Shown here piece after piece: positions 49,310 through 59,047 of a stretch of DNA of 64,000 nucleotides; position 1 is the first letter of the stretch, and each line of letters opens with the position of its first letter. The notes beneath the pieces are model-generated. The model did not search any database and was not told the origin of the DNA. It was given only the letters and a program-made list of their open reading frames with translations. The DNA comes from Dermatemys mawii. Its lineage: Eukaryota > Chordata > Testudines > Dermatemydidae. Made by a program: the position numbers and the translations under genes. The stretch lies in NCBI GenBank assembly GCA_007922305.1, contig ML677335.1:22167904-22231903 (forward strand), written 5' to 3'.

Positions 49310-50043
49310 TGTGCGTGCGCGCACATTTTATCCAGTGATAATGCAGCTGTTTGATGGTAGTTTTTAAGTGTGAGGCACTGCAGTGAGTTGTTCCCTTGGC
49401 ATTTTGAATATTGAGACTCTCAGGAGAACTGCTTGAGCACTCTGATTTTGGCCATGCCACTTGAGGCAAAGCAAAGCTTTCAGATTTATCAGTAATCCTG
49501 ACAATAGCAGCAAAATCCCGGCCAAGCAGCTGAAAGTGCAATCTTAAAAGATTACATAAGGAAGTTTTAAATACCATTGCTTCCTTCCCTCCTCTTTCCT
49601 TTTGTTCTTCTGCCACCCATAACCTCTCAGACAAATCCATTAATATTTCTCATATTTGTTGCATCTATGGTAGATGATTTAAAAGCATCAGTTTGTGCTG
49701 GCATTCCCACTCTGAATAAATAGAGCTGAAGTGCTTTGCTGCTGTCTTTGTGGTTGAGCTCTGTGATTTACCACTGCTGTTCTAAGACTTGAAAACAGAG
49801 GTACCAGCTTATTCTGGGAAGGTTGTCTAGAGGAAACCACAGGAAATAAGTAGTATGATGACGAGTGCTTTACAAATGTATAAGATAAGGCGCTGAAAAG
49901 TAATGTGGGCACAGTTATACTTCATCTTGAAATGTTACTCAGTTGAATAAGTGGTTTTTTTAATGCAGAAAAAAATTCACCTATTTTTGATCGCCTACTT
50001 CAACTTACAGCCTCCTTAAAAAGGATACTGTTAAGGTTTAGAC

Positions 50044-50300
50044 CGGGGTGGGCAAACTACGGCATGGTGGCCACATGTGGCCCGCCGGCCATTTTCATCT
50101 GGCCCGCGAGCTCAGGCCAGGGGCGCAGGGCCAGAGGCCCCGCGCTCCCGCCAGGTTGAGGAGCACTCGGCAGAGTATGGTAAGCAAGGGGGGGTGGGGC
50201 TTAGGTGGTGGGGTCCCGGGGTGGTGGCGGTTCGGGTGGGGGCCCCTCGGGCGGGCGCAATCAGGGAACAATGACCAGGGGGGCTTCTTGATGACCCCCA
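50044..50300 (+). mobile_element. hAT-type element, left end only
   Basis: CCGGGGTGGGCAAACTACGG is the typical left terminus of a hAT family related to 29739-30372. A GC-rich body follows, but no matching GTAGTTTGCCC right end appears, so the copy is truncated or rearranged. Confidence 0.6.
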
Positions 50301-51159
50301 GCATTGGAACATTAAACCGAGTTTGAAAGTAAATTTTTATTGGAAATCTTTCCTAAGGCATCACTGGTATTTTAAGGTAGAGTAATTTCCTGCATCTTAA
50401 TAGAATGGGAAAAGCACTTCAACATGATGCATTTCCAAGCAGTATTGCTTGAACTTTCCTATAATGAATTCTGATGTCACTTTTGTATGTGGCTCATAAA
50501 TGGAGTTAATTACTGGAGTGGCTCCCTCATGAACTGTGTTTTGGCACTTTTTCCCCTTTGCTCTTGAATGTCTTTATTTAAAGAGGGACTGAGTGGTTTG
50601 GGGTTTAATGTTAGGATAAAGAACCTTTCGCCTTATGTACAAATCTGAATTTGGACCAGATTGGCCACAAACATTGCCTTCTGAGGACTGTTTGACTTAT
50701 GTGAATGATCTAGTCTCAATCCAGTTTCCTATGGACATTGCAAAACCAATTGTAGTTGGCCCAGACTAGCCCTCCTTGTTGGTGATCTCCACTCAGGATT
50801 GGAATAGGCCTGGAGACTGAATTAATTTCTCATATCTAGTGGTGTGGTCTCTCTAGTTCATGGCTGAGAAGTGGATGAGGTTGGGTGGTGAAAGCTTGCA
50901 CTGGCACTGTGCAATATGTACTAGAGGAATTCAGTTCCCTAAACTTCATCTGGCTTCTGCAACAAAAGCTAATCTTACTTTCTATTAAAAAACCCCCCCA
51001 CTCTTCTGAAGAATCATTCTAAATGCAAAATGAATACAGAAGTAGAGCTAAATGTCAGAAGAGACTTTCCAGGGTTGATTTGTACAGACAGGTCTGCAAA
51101 CATGTCTCAATGTGGGTTTTTTTTGGACATTTCTCATGGTTCTAACTCTTCTCTTTCAG

Positions 51160-51276
51160 ATCTTTGAGAACTTCTACTTTGGAGAACTGCAGCTGAATTC
51201 AGTACATCTTTCTCAAAGGTTCTCCACAGACAGTTCTGGTTACTACGGTACGTCTGGGCAGCTCACTTTCTCTTGA
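51160..51276 (+). CDS. ASCC1: ASCC1 terminal coding exon (exon 9)
   Basis: Encodes IFENFYFGELQLNSVHLSQR then FSTDSSGYYGTSGQLTFS and TGA at 51274-51276, aligning with the human C-terminus (LFENFYFGSLKLNSIHISQR ... GNYASCGQIDFS). The acceptor is TTCTCTTTCAG. A GTACGT inside the exon (51248) looks like a donor, but reading through it gives the human-like ending, so it is probably not used. The 3' UTR follows. Confidence 0.95.
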   Translation: MFENFYFGELQLNSVHLSQRFSTDSSGYYGTSGQLTFS

Positions 51277-52215
51277 AATAACTTAGCTGCTCCAACAGAT
51301 CTGCTGTGCACCCAGAATTGTAAAGGGATTACATTAATTTTGGAGCCTCAAATATGAACCAAGATCTAAGGATTCTGCAAAGACTGGGATGCCATGTTAG
51401 TTCTTCAAAGAACCATGCACAATCTGTGACATTGCACTTTCTTGGTGGAACTCTCCTGCAGTCCTTCCTACAAATATCCCATCTCCCTATCCTCTCAAAA
51501 AGTTCTGGTCTCCTCCTACCTCTACCTCCACCTCACACAGCTTTTTAATTTCCCTTAACACTTCTAATTTACAGGTTTCTTCCACTTGGAATCTAGCTGG
51601 CATCTGTAGGATAAAGGGTCATTGTCAGCTAACCTTTTATATGCAGTTTTTCTCATTTTCATCAGACGTTTGGTGCCATCTTACAAGTTTACAAAAATAA
51701 CATTTCTCTACAGTTTCTTTCCCTCTGGCAAATATTTTTCTCCCAGCCTCCCTCCTCAGGCTTCTTTGTAATAGAGCAGAAGATGTCTTCATATTGTTTA
51801 CTTCGCTAGTTCAAAGCCCAATGAAGTTGGTGGAAATACTCCCATTGAAATCAATGGACTTTGGATCAGGCCTTATTTGAACAGGAATGTTGCATGTACC
51901 TGTTTACATTTGTCATTAAATTGCTTGTTGTAGACCAGCAGAAGGTGCGCACCCAGCTTTCTGGGTGTCGCACCAAATCTTGAGAATTTTGTTTTTAAAT
52001 GAGCAACTGTAACTGTCAAAGTAAATGTTTAGAATCCAGAAGAGCTCCCCAGACTGTAAGATAACAATGTTAAGGCAAGTCATTACTTGGGGCCCAAACA
52101 GTTTGACAGTGTTTCTGTAACATTAGTGATGTTAATAATCAAATAAATTAATTCCTTTCAGAAACAGTGTCTAACTCCTGTTGCATTAATAAAGCTATCA
52201 TAAATCACTTTTGTA
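51277..52215 (+). other. ASCC1: ASCC1 3' UTR (approximate)
   Basis: AT-rich sequence after the stop. Candidate polyadenylation signals AATAAA occur at 52140-52145 (within AAATAAATTA), 52188-52193 and about 52236. None can be singled out from sequence. It contains part of a dispersed repeat at about 51810-51880 (AATCAATGGACTTTGGATCA). Confidence 0.35.
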
Positions 52216-53125
52216 AACTTTTTGCACTTGTATTAATAAACCATTTGCAATAAGTGCAGTGAGAACTGTTTTAAGCAATCATTCCTCAGACTCTCAAAAA
52301 TCTGTTTATTGTAAATGGTTTTCAGATAAAGGAGCAAAATTGTTATTACAGTTGGGAATACTTTGAGACAGCATCTTAAGACAGTTTGCTTAATGCTGAT
52401 CTGTTGTAAAGGTTTTGTTTCAAGTTAGCTGGGGATCATTTTTCCAAATTCAGTAATAGCGACAACATAATCTTTTGTTTCACTAGGAAAGTTTTAAAAA
52501 GGATGATCTTGGTTTCTTCATGTTGTGTCAAAAACATTCCCTTTGCTCAGGAAATCAGTTTTAATATTCACCCATTAGTCTGAAGCTATTCTGTACACAG
52601 TCTTTTTCAATCGTTTTTTCTCCAGCTCTCTTCCCATGCTGCCCAGTGCCATTGCACACTTATTCTCTGGTGGGAAGAGCTTCTTCTAAAACCACCCTTA
52701 ATGCTGCTTAGCTGGTAAAGCATGTGTACGCACAGCTGGGACCTAATCCTATGAGATGCTGAGAGCTCTCAACTCCTGTTGGTTTCAGCTTTCAGCACCT
52801 CTGAAGAGGCATATCTCAGGATCAGGCTGTTAGTCTTCCACCCAAAAGTACAGACTAGATTTTCTTTTTGCAGTAGAAAGATACATGTAAAAGCTTCTTA
52901 GCATGTTTTATTTTTAACATCTGTAGCCAAGAAGCTGTTTTTGCACTTAGCAATACACTTCAAACTAAGTATTCAAGCTCTAAAGGATGCCGAGTACCAT
53001 TTTTATTCCTCTTTGTAAGCAATTCTCTCTTAGAAGGTTAGCTATAAAATTTCCTTTCCAACTAGTTTTGCCCTTTAATACTGATTTTTTTCTTGCTGTT
53101 TTCCCTTATTGAGGTCATCATTAAT

Positions 53126-54332
53126 TACTTCTGAGGGCATTCTGTGCCAAAAAAAATTAAATTCTGCACACAATAATTTCAAATTCTGTAAGTTTTATTT
53201 GTCAATAAATAACTGCAAATGCTCCAGCATGGCAGTGGGAAGCACAAGTCACTGGCTGCACGAAGGTGAGAGAGAACCCTGCAGCCTCCCCACTCCCTAC
53301 CCACGGGACACGGATTCCGTGGTGAGACTGCACCCCACTGACACAGCACAGGCCTGGGTCTTCCCCAGAAATACCCTAGGGCCCCCCTACCGTTGTGCCA
53401 GGCTCACCAGGTAGGGAGAGGCAGGATCCAAGTGTGGAGGGACTCATAGGGAGGATCCAGGTGTGGGGTAAGAGGATTCTGTGTGGGACAATGTGGGTGC
53501 AGGCAGCTCAGTGGGGGGGTTTGGTGTGGGGGGATCTGAATGCACAGAGGCTTGTTGGGAGTTCCAGGTGCAGGGGCAATGGGACTCTGGTTGGGGCTCA
53601 GTGGAGGGATCTGGGTGTGAGGATCCCAGCAGAAGGGTTTGGGGGCTCGGAGTGGGGCTTGGTGTGGTGGGGGTGTGTCTGGTGCAGCTTGTTGGGGCTC
53701 TGGATGTGGGGGCTCAGAATGGTTCAAGGGTGTGGGGCTCATCAGGATGGGGGTTTGAGTGCAGGAAGATCAGAGGGAGTGGTCTGGGTGCAAGGATGGG
53801 GGTCTGGAGACAGGGGGTTGGAGTGCAGGGGGCACCAGATGCAGGAGTTGAGGTTCAGGGGGGTGGGGTTTGGGTATGGAGGACTAGGGGGGTTCTGCAT
53901 ATATAGGGTGAAGCTTGGTGGGGGTGTCTGGGTATGGAAAGTTTGGATGCATGGGGGAGCAGCTCCCCCCACAGTTAGAGTGATGTGAGCAGGAAGCAGG
54001 GGAGGATGCTGAGCTTCCTGCAGCTGAGGGAGGTTTTGGGGGGTGGGTCTGACAGCTCCAGCCACTCCTTGCTCCTGCCTCCAGCCCAGCCAGGACTAGC
54101 AGCTGTTCATGGCTCAGGGTAGGTGCCACTGGCTGGTGTCCCCTGCTCTGCGGTGATTTACCTCTCCTCCAGGTTCCTAAAATGATGTACTATGCACAGC
54201 TAAGGAGTGATGCATGACTGCTCATGCAGCTTCCCTTTGTTTCTCTGTCAGTCCATTTTTCTGCAGGAAAACAAATCTGCAAGGGACATGAATTCTGCAC
54301 ATGTGCAGTGGTGAAGAATTCCCCCAGGACTA
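53126..54332. mobile_element. hAT-like element carrying a G-rich minisatellite
   Basis: Left end TACTTCTGAGGGCATTCTGTG; right end, as reverse complement, TAGTCCTGGGGGAATTCTTC. Aligned over about 23 bp they match at most positions. The interior (about 53400-53960) is a tandem of irregular GGTGTGGGGG / GGGGTCTGG units, explaining the 197-codon frame there. No perfect target duplication found. Confidence 0.6.
53400..53960 (+). repeat. G-rich minisatellite
   Basis: Irregular repeats with many G-runs of three to seven; strong quadruplex potential on the plus strand. Confidence 0.7.
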
Positions 54333-55409
54333 ATTCCTATAGTTGGGTTTTGATTATGTTGGGCCAGATCCTGCCACCCGGACTAATGCTGAGTGTAATT
54401 CTTGCTCCATGAGTAATCCTACTGAAATCAGTGGGACTAGCTCATAGTAAGGTACTACTTCCCATGACCAAGGGTGGCAGAATATAGCCCTTTGTGCACA
54501 AATACTATCAAGTGAGGGAGCACAACTGTAGAAACAGCATTAATGGCTGTGTTTGTATAGGTCCTTTAGTTCTGTTTCACTTTACATTCAAGGGAGAGTT
54601 GAAAAAATGTTAGTCTGTTTCTTCTTCTGCAGATTGTCTTTAGTATTGTTAATTTCTAGGACTGAAAGCCAAGAATTTGTTTGAAAACTGAATGTGGTCC
54701 TGTGTGATCAACATGTTTTGTGCCTCCAGAATTTCTGGCTCCTATTTGCTTTACAATTGATGTAAACATCTATTATTCCTCTCTCATGGGGAAAAAAAAT
54801 AATTCCTAGCAGCTGTTCCAAGAGTGTAACCCTTTAATGGGATGGCGTATCTTTAAAATCACATTTGTCAGAACATGTAGCTACTATTGTGACAAATAAA
54901 ACCTACCATTACAGTAAATGAAGTTAATGAAAACATTTTTTCTCTTTTATCCATTGATTTCTTTGTGCATTTGACAGCACTTCAGCATGGTCTGCCAGGC
55001 CCTAGTTCTACAGTGAGGTTTGGATGGGTGCGTGAACTGCGAAGTCCCATCGACTTCAATGGGGATCTGGCCTGAAGTAGGTGGGTGGATGGTGGGTGCT
55101 GGCATGGAGCTGATCGCAGGATCAGGGCCCTGCTTAGGCTGTAACAGTGCCTAAACAGGCTGGACTATTTAAGGGGGGTTGTGTCAGAAATGGGAATTGA
55201 TCTAGATGAGTGCTGGTCCCTGGCCTCTAAGATTTCCAAAGGGGACAGTGCCGCCATTTAAAATGTTGAGGGGTCTGCAATTGAAAAGGGTTGAAGATCA
55301 CACACGGATCATTAGTTTTTAAAGGCGAGTTGCCAGTGTCCTTTAGAAACAGCCCAACCCAAATCCTCCCTTCCGGAGCTATAGCCCTTGACAAAAGTTT
55401 ACTTTAAAA

Positions 55410-56361
55410 ATAAATCCCCGGGGAAGCCCCAGCCCTGCCGGGCGCGTTCCGAAGACCGACAGATCCCCCCGCCCAAGGGAAGCGGGGAGCCTCCTTGTTC
55501 TCCCGGGGGCAGAGAGCCAGGCCAGCCTCTTGCAGCCTCAGCGCACGGGCTCTGCCGCGGGCCCTTTCCCTGCGGCAGCCAGGCGCTCCAGCGGGCCGCG
55601 GGGGACGTGCCTGGGGCTCCGGGGCAGGAGACCCGGGCAGCGCTGCCCTGCTGCAAACCCGCTCCCTGCGCATCCGTGCAACAGCTCGGCCGGCCGGGGC
55701 CGGGCCGGGCCGGCTCCGCTCCTGCGGGCCCGAGGCCGCTGTGTCTGGCTGCCGGGAAAGGGGCGGGGATCGTGGCCGGGGGCTGGTCTGTTGTCCGGGA
55801 GGTGCCCGCGGCCGGGCTGTCAGCACCAGGCACCCGGCCCCGCGGCTCCTCGCAGGGACCCAGCCGAGGGTTACGGGCCAGGCGCTGAGCGCCGGTCGCT
55901 GGGCCCGCGGGAGCCGCAGCCCGTCTGCGCCCCCCTGCTCTGGGTTGCAGCGCGAGCTGGGTGCGCTTCCCCCACCCCAGGGTCTTGGCCGGCCGCTGAC
56001 CCGCTCTCCGGGCTCGCCCTGCCGCCGCCTCCTCCCTTGGGAGCGGGGCTGGTGACCGCGCTGCTCTCGAGTCCCCCTTTGAAATCGCAGCCCGCGGGTG
56101 GGCTGTGGCTGGGTTCCTGTTTAACAGGTGTGATGTCAAGTGTGATGCTGATGCCACAGTGACTAAGCCAAGCCTCTTCTGGCGCAGACTCCGTCATCCG
56201 AGCTCTGCTCCCAGCTCGGGGTTTCAGAGCCGGGCATCTCCTGATCAGATCACACTCCAGCGAGGATCCTGCATCCATCCCTCCGTCCCGACATCGGGAG
56301 AGCGGAGAGGGAGGAAGACAAACGATCGCTTTGCAAGAGGTGGAGGGGAAAACAGACCAAG
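55410..56361 (+). promoter_or_regulatory. SPOCK2: CpG-island promoter and 5' UTR of SPOCK2
   Basis: Dense CpG/GC segment directly upstream of the SPOCK2 start codon, continuing into the gene to about 56700. No TATA box in the expected place. The start site is not determinable; several short upstream ATGs occur between 56105 and 56361. Long open frames on both strands here reflect GC content. Confidence 0.75.
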
Positions 56362-56541
56362 ATGAGAGCCCCGCGCTGTTGTGTGGTGCCACTGCTGCTG
56401 CTGGCTATCGCCTTGGCGGAAGGGGACAGCAAAGGGGGGAAAGACGGAGAACACCCGGGCAATTTTATGGAGGACGAGCAATGGCTGTCTTCCATTTCTC
56501 AGTACAGCGGCAAGATCAAACACTGGAACCGCTTCCGAGAC
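56362..56541 (+). CDS. SPOCK2: SPOCK2 (testican-2) first coding exon
   Basis: Testican-2 is a secreted calcium-binding heparan/chondroitin-sulfate proteoglycan of the extracellular matrix, enriched in brain and lung. The exon gives 60 aa: a signal peptide (residues 1 to about 19, hydrophobic core VVPLLLLAIALA), then EGDSKGG, then PGNFMEDEQWLSSISQYSGK and IKHWNRFRD. The latter part is identical to human by memory. The donor GTGAGT follows the last codon exactly where human continues EVEDDY. The follistatin-like, SPARC EC and thyroglobulin domains are in later exons outside the window. Same strand as ASCC1, as in human. Confidence 0.95.
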
Positions 56542-58984
56542 GTGAGTCCGCAGCCTAAAACCGCAGAGCGTGAGGGCCACCCTAGAGGCGGGGAGGGGAG
56601 GCCGCTGAAAACCGAAAAGGAGGATAGCGGGGAAAGCGGTGCGAAAGAGCTGCGGAGGAGAGCATTGCGATCTCTCCCCTCAGTGGAGATGTGAGATATA
56701 GGGGGCTTCCCTGGTTGGTATTATTGGGGTAAGAGATTTAAATACAACTGGGCAGGCTTCGAAAACCCAGGGAGCTGAGCAAGCGCTAAGCGCAGTTTGC
56801 GTGTGGAAAAATTAAATGATTTCATTTGCAAACCTGTTCAATTTTGCATTAGCTAGAGACCAGCACGCACCGGGGAGATGGAAGCCAGAGCAACGTGTGC
56901 ACAGGCTAGGCGGCAGCAGCAGCACCTCCTGGATGCCTTAGATTGCACGGGGCAGGGCGAGCTGGGCTGAAGGTGGTAACTCCCTTTGCAAACGTTGGCC
57001 TTTAATTAGAGGGAAGGGGAGGCATTTGTTGCACGGAGCAGCTTTGCAGTAAGGGCAGCTCGCTGCAGCGTTCGGGGAAAACAAAGCCGTTCCCAAGTGC
57101 TCTAGTGAATTTACAACGGTGCGTTTGGCAAGGTTATATGTGGCTCCGATTTGCCGCTGGGCTGTTGTTGATAAGGACCTTCACGGTGCCTAGACCTGTG
57201 CGTTAAGATGAGCTGAGCAAGCGTGAATGTGTGAGGTTGAAAAAACTGCAGACAAACGGTGGCATTTTTATTGCAATGGGCCCCCCCTGATCGGTTACTG
57301 CCCCTACATAATTACACCCGAGCTGTCTGATCCTAGCGGCTCCCCATTCTGCTGTTTCCTTCTCATTAGATTATTGGATCCACAGTAATGGTTTCCGGAT
57401 GGCGGGATCAGACAGCAAAATGACAGACAAAATAATTAAAAAAACAAGGGCAGAGAGAGAAAAGTAGGAGGGAGCTGAATGGGACTAATTATGCGTGCAA
57501 AGAAAGCAGCAAACCCCAGATGTCAAAACAAAGCCAAACATGTGAAATCGGTTTTTTTCTTTAAATAAAAGGTTTGTAAAACGTGCTAAATGATAGATTG
57601 GGGTAGGAGGGAAAATAATAGCTTGGGAGGCTACCCCGCATGCATTTTTCATTTTTAAGAGGACAGGTGTAGATTTCTCTGTGCAGGGTGGAGGCTGCAG
57701 GGAACTGAAAACCTGATCACAGACACAAAAATGTGTTACAAGGAAGTTTCCAGAGGAGACAGCATAGGGGCAGAGTTACCTTGAAAGGGAAATGCATTCG
57801 ATTTGAATAACTGGCTGTTTTAGGGATTTGTTTAAATATACATCTGATGCTTTCTATATTCTGCGCTGGGTGATGTGTAGACCCTGGCCTGTTAAACCAC
57901 TAGCTGCTCATAAATATATTTGTCAGCACAAAGGAGAGTGTGTTTCTTTCTTTGTTTTCCTTATAAACTATTTTATTTTACCTTACTTTTTGCTAATGTT
58001 GATGAAGGTTAACCATGAAGAAAGGATCATAGCTTCTTCTCCGAGATCTGAGCTGGATTGCAATGTAAATATTAATTGTTCTAAAAGTCCTTTCTGGGGT
58101 CAGAAAAGAGGTAGCCCCTGACATACCTTTGCCAGTGCTTAGTTATTAGGAGGAGGAGGCAGAATCAGGGACTTCCTTTCCCTTGTGTTTATGCAGCACT
58201 CTGTTTAGGGACACTTGTAGATCACTGGGGAAAATGCATGAGCATTTTTCAACAAAGACCTGACATCTTTTTCTGTGTTTAAAAAGTTCGATGATTGTAA
58301 GATTGGCCGATCTATAGCTGTGGGGGCTGGGAGAAGCTATTTTCACTTAGTGGCTATTACACTAGGAGGAAAAGCAATTTGATTAAGTAATACAAGTGAG
58401 AAAAGGGTTGATTTTTGCTCTCTTGACACCTGTTTAGCTTTTTCTTTGGTCTCAAATGCCATTTTTCATGCCTTCCGAAACATTTTGTATCAGGGACACT
58501 AAAGGATTGAGTTTCTCATTTCTTTCAGATTATTGACTCAGCCCAGACATACCATATTTGCAAAGGATTGTGCACATTTGCAGTTTAACCTTTGAGTAAA
58601 TAACACAGATTAGAAGTTTTGGGATATGTGTACCTACATATGCTCTCAACTAACGGATAGGAATGGTTTATAGTGATTTATAGTGTTTCATATATCTGAT
58701 AAGAGTGTATGTTTCATAAATATAGCCAGTCAAATTGGCTATTATATGTTTGACATAAAGATTGAGCCAAGTTTATATGTTAAGGTTTGCATTATGAATT
58801 TGTCTGTTATGTACTATTATGTATTCTTACAAAATATTGGTTCTGAAAGTCCAGTAGGTCCAAATATAATGCAAGACAATCTTCTAATTAAATAAAACTA
58901 AGTTGCTTATATGCTGAGTATAATAAATAACATCTGCTATCAGTAGAATTGAACAACTAAATACAACCCTGCTTTCATTGATGG

Positions 58985-59047
58985 TCTTCTCAGCAAGGTT
59001 GAGGGCAGACTAGACCGAACAGGTCTTTTCTAGCTCTAATTTCTATG
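58985..59047 (+). repeat. CR1 3'-tail fragment
   Basis: GGGCAGACTAGACCGAACAG followed by GTCTTTTCTAGCTCTAATTT matches the conserved end of CR1 elements (GACTAGATGACC...TCCAGCTCTGATT). Confidence 0.55.

Larger units (their letters stand above)
36564..51159 (+). other. ASCC1: ASCC1 intron 9 contents
   Basis: 14.6-kb intron, the largest. Identified: a TTA-flanked MITE (39301-39455), CR1 reverse-transcriptase fragments (about 41040-41260 and 43430-44370), a MIR-like SINE (about 41265-41400), a fold-back hAT element (41460-43053), an L3-type tail (about 43065-43145), G-homopolymers (45798-45812, 49298-49309), old unassigned repeat pieces (about 44430-44520, 46170-46290, 48440-48620), and the left end of a hAT element (about 50044-50300). 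36600-39290 and 39460-41030 show no clear element. Confidence 0.55.
6504..51276 (+). other. ASCC1: ASCC1 gene body (nine coding exons, complete)
   Basis: ASCC1 (p50) is a nuclear subunit of the activating signal cointegrator 1 complex, which works with the ASCC3 helicase and ALKBH3 in alkylation repair and with transcription factors. Nine coding exons (9517-9625, 10833-10932, 11848-11945, 14112-14290, 25271-25407, 29357-29476, 32336-32460, 36484-36563, 51160-51276) total 1065 nt, giving 354 aa and a stop; human is about 357 aa. Residues by my count: KH GKKG loop at 74-77, 2H-phosphoesterase motifs HLTIG at 178-182 and HATIMNT at 276-282. All splice phases agree and no exon is broken, so the gene looks functional. 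Introns reach 11 and 14.6 kb. Confidence 0.95.
52216..55400. other. Intergenic region ASCC1-SPOCK2
   Basis: Roughly 3.2 kb. It holds a hAT-like element with a G-rich minisatellite (about 53126-54332) and several old repeat scraps (about 52740-52830, 54365-54490, 55010-55080) sharing the CCAGATCCTGCC and CTTCAATGGGG-type words. No gene seen. Confidence 0.6.

Noticed and set aside
49242..49640. 132-codon minus-strand frame.
   Set aside because: It has no recognisable motif and crosses a G12 homopolymer and intronic sequence; no splice or homology support.
51247..51252. Possible splice donor GTACGT inside the last ASCC1 exon.
   Set aside because: Reading through it yields TSGQLTFS and a stop that align with the human C-terminus SCGQIDFS, so the exon continues.
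53395..53988. 197-codon frame rich in Gly, Trp and Val.
   Set aside because: It is the translation of the G-rich minisatellite inside a hAT-like element; the repeats explain the lack of stops.
55399..56162. Long overlapping frames on both strands (up to 252 codons minus, 210 and 186 codons plus) near SPOCK2.
   Set aside because: They lie in a CpG island where stop codons are rare in all frames, have Arg/Pro/Gly/Ala-rich composition, and match no protein I know. They are compositional shadows of the promoter and 5' UTR.
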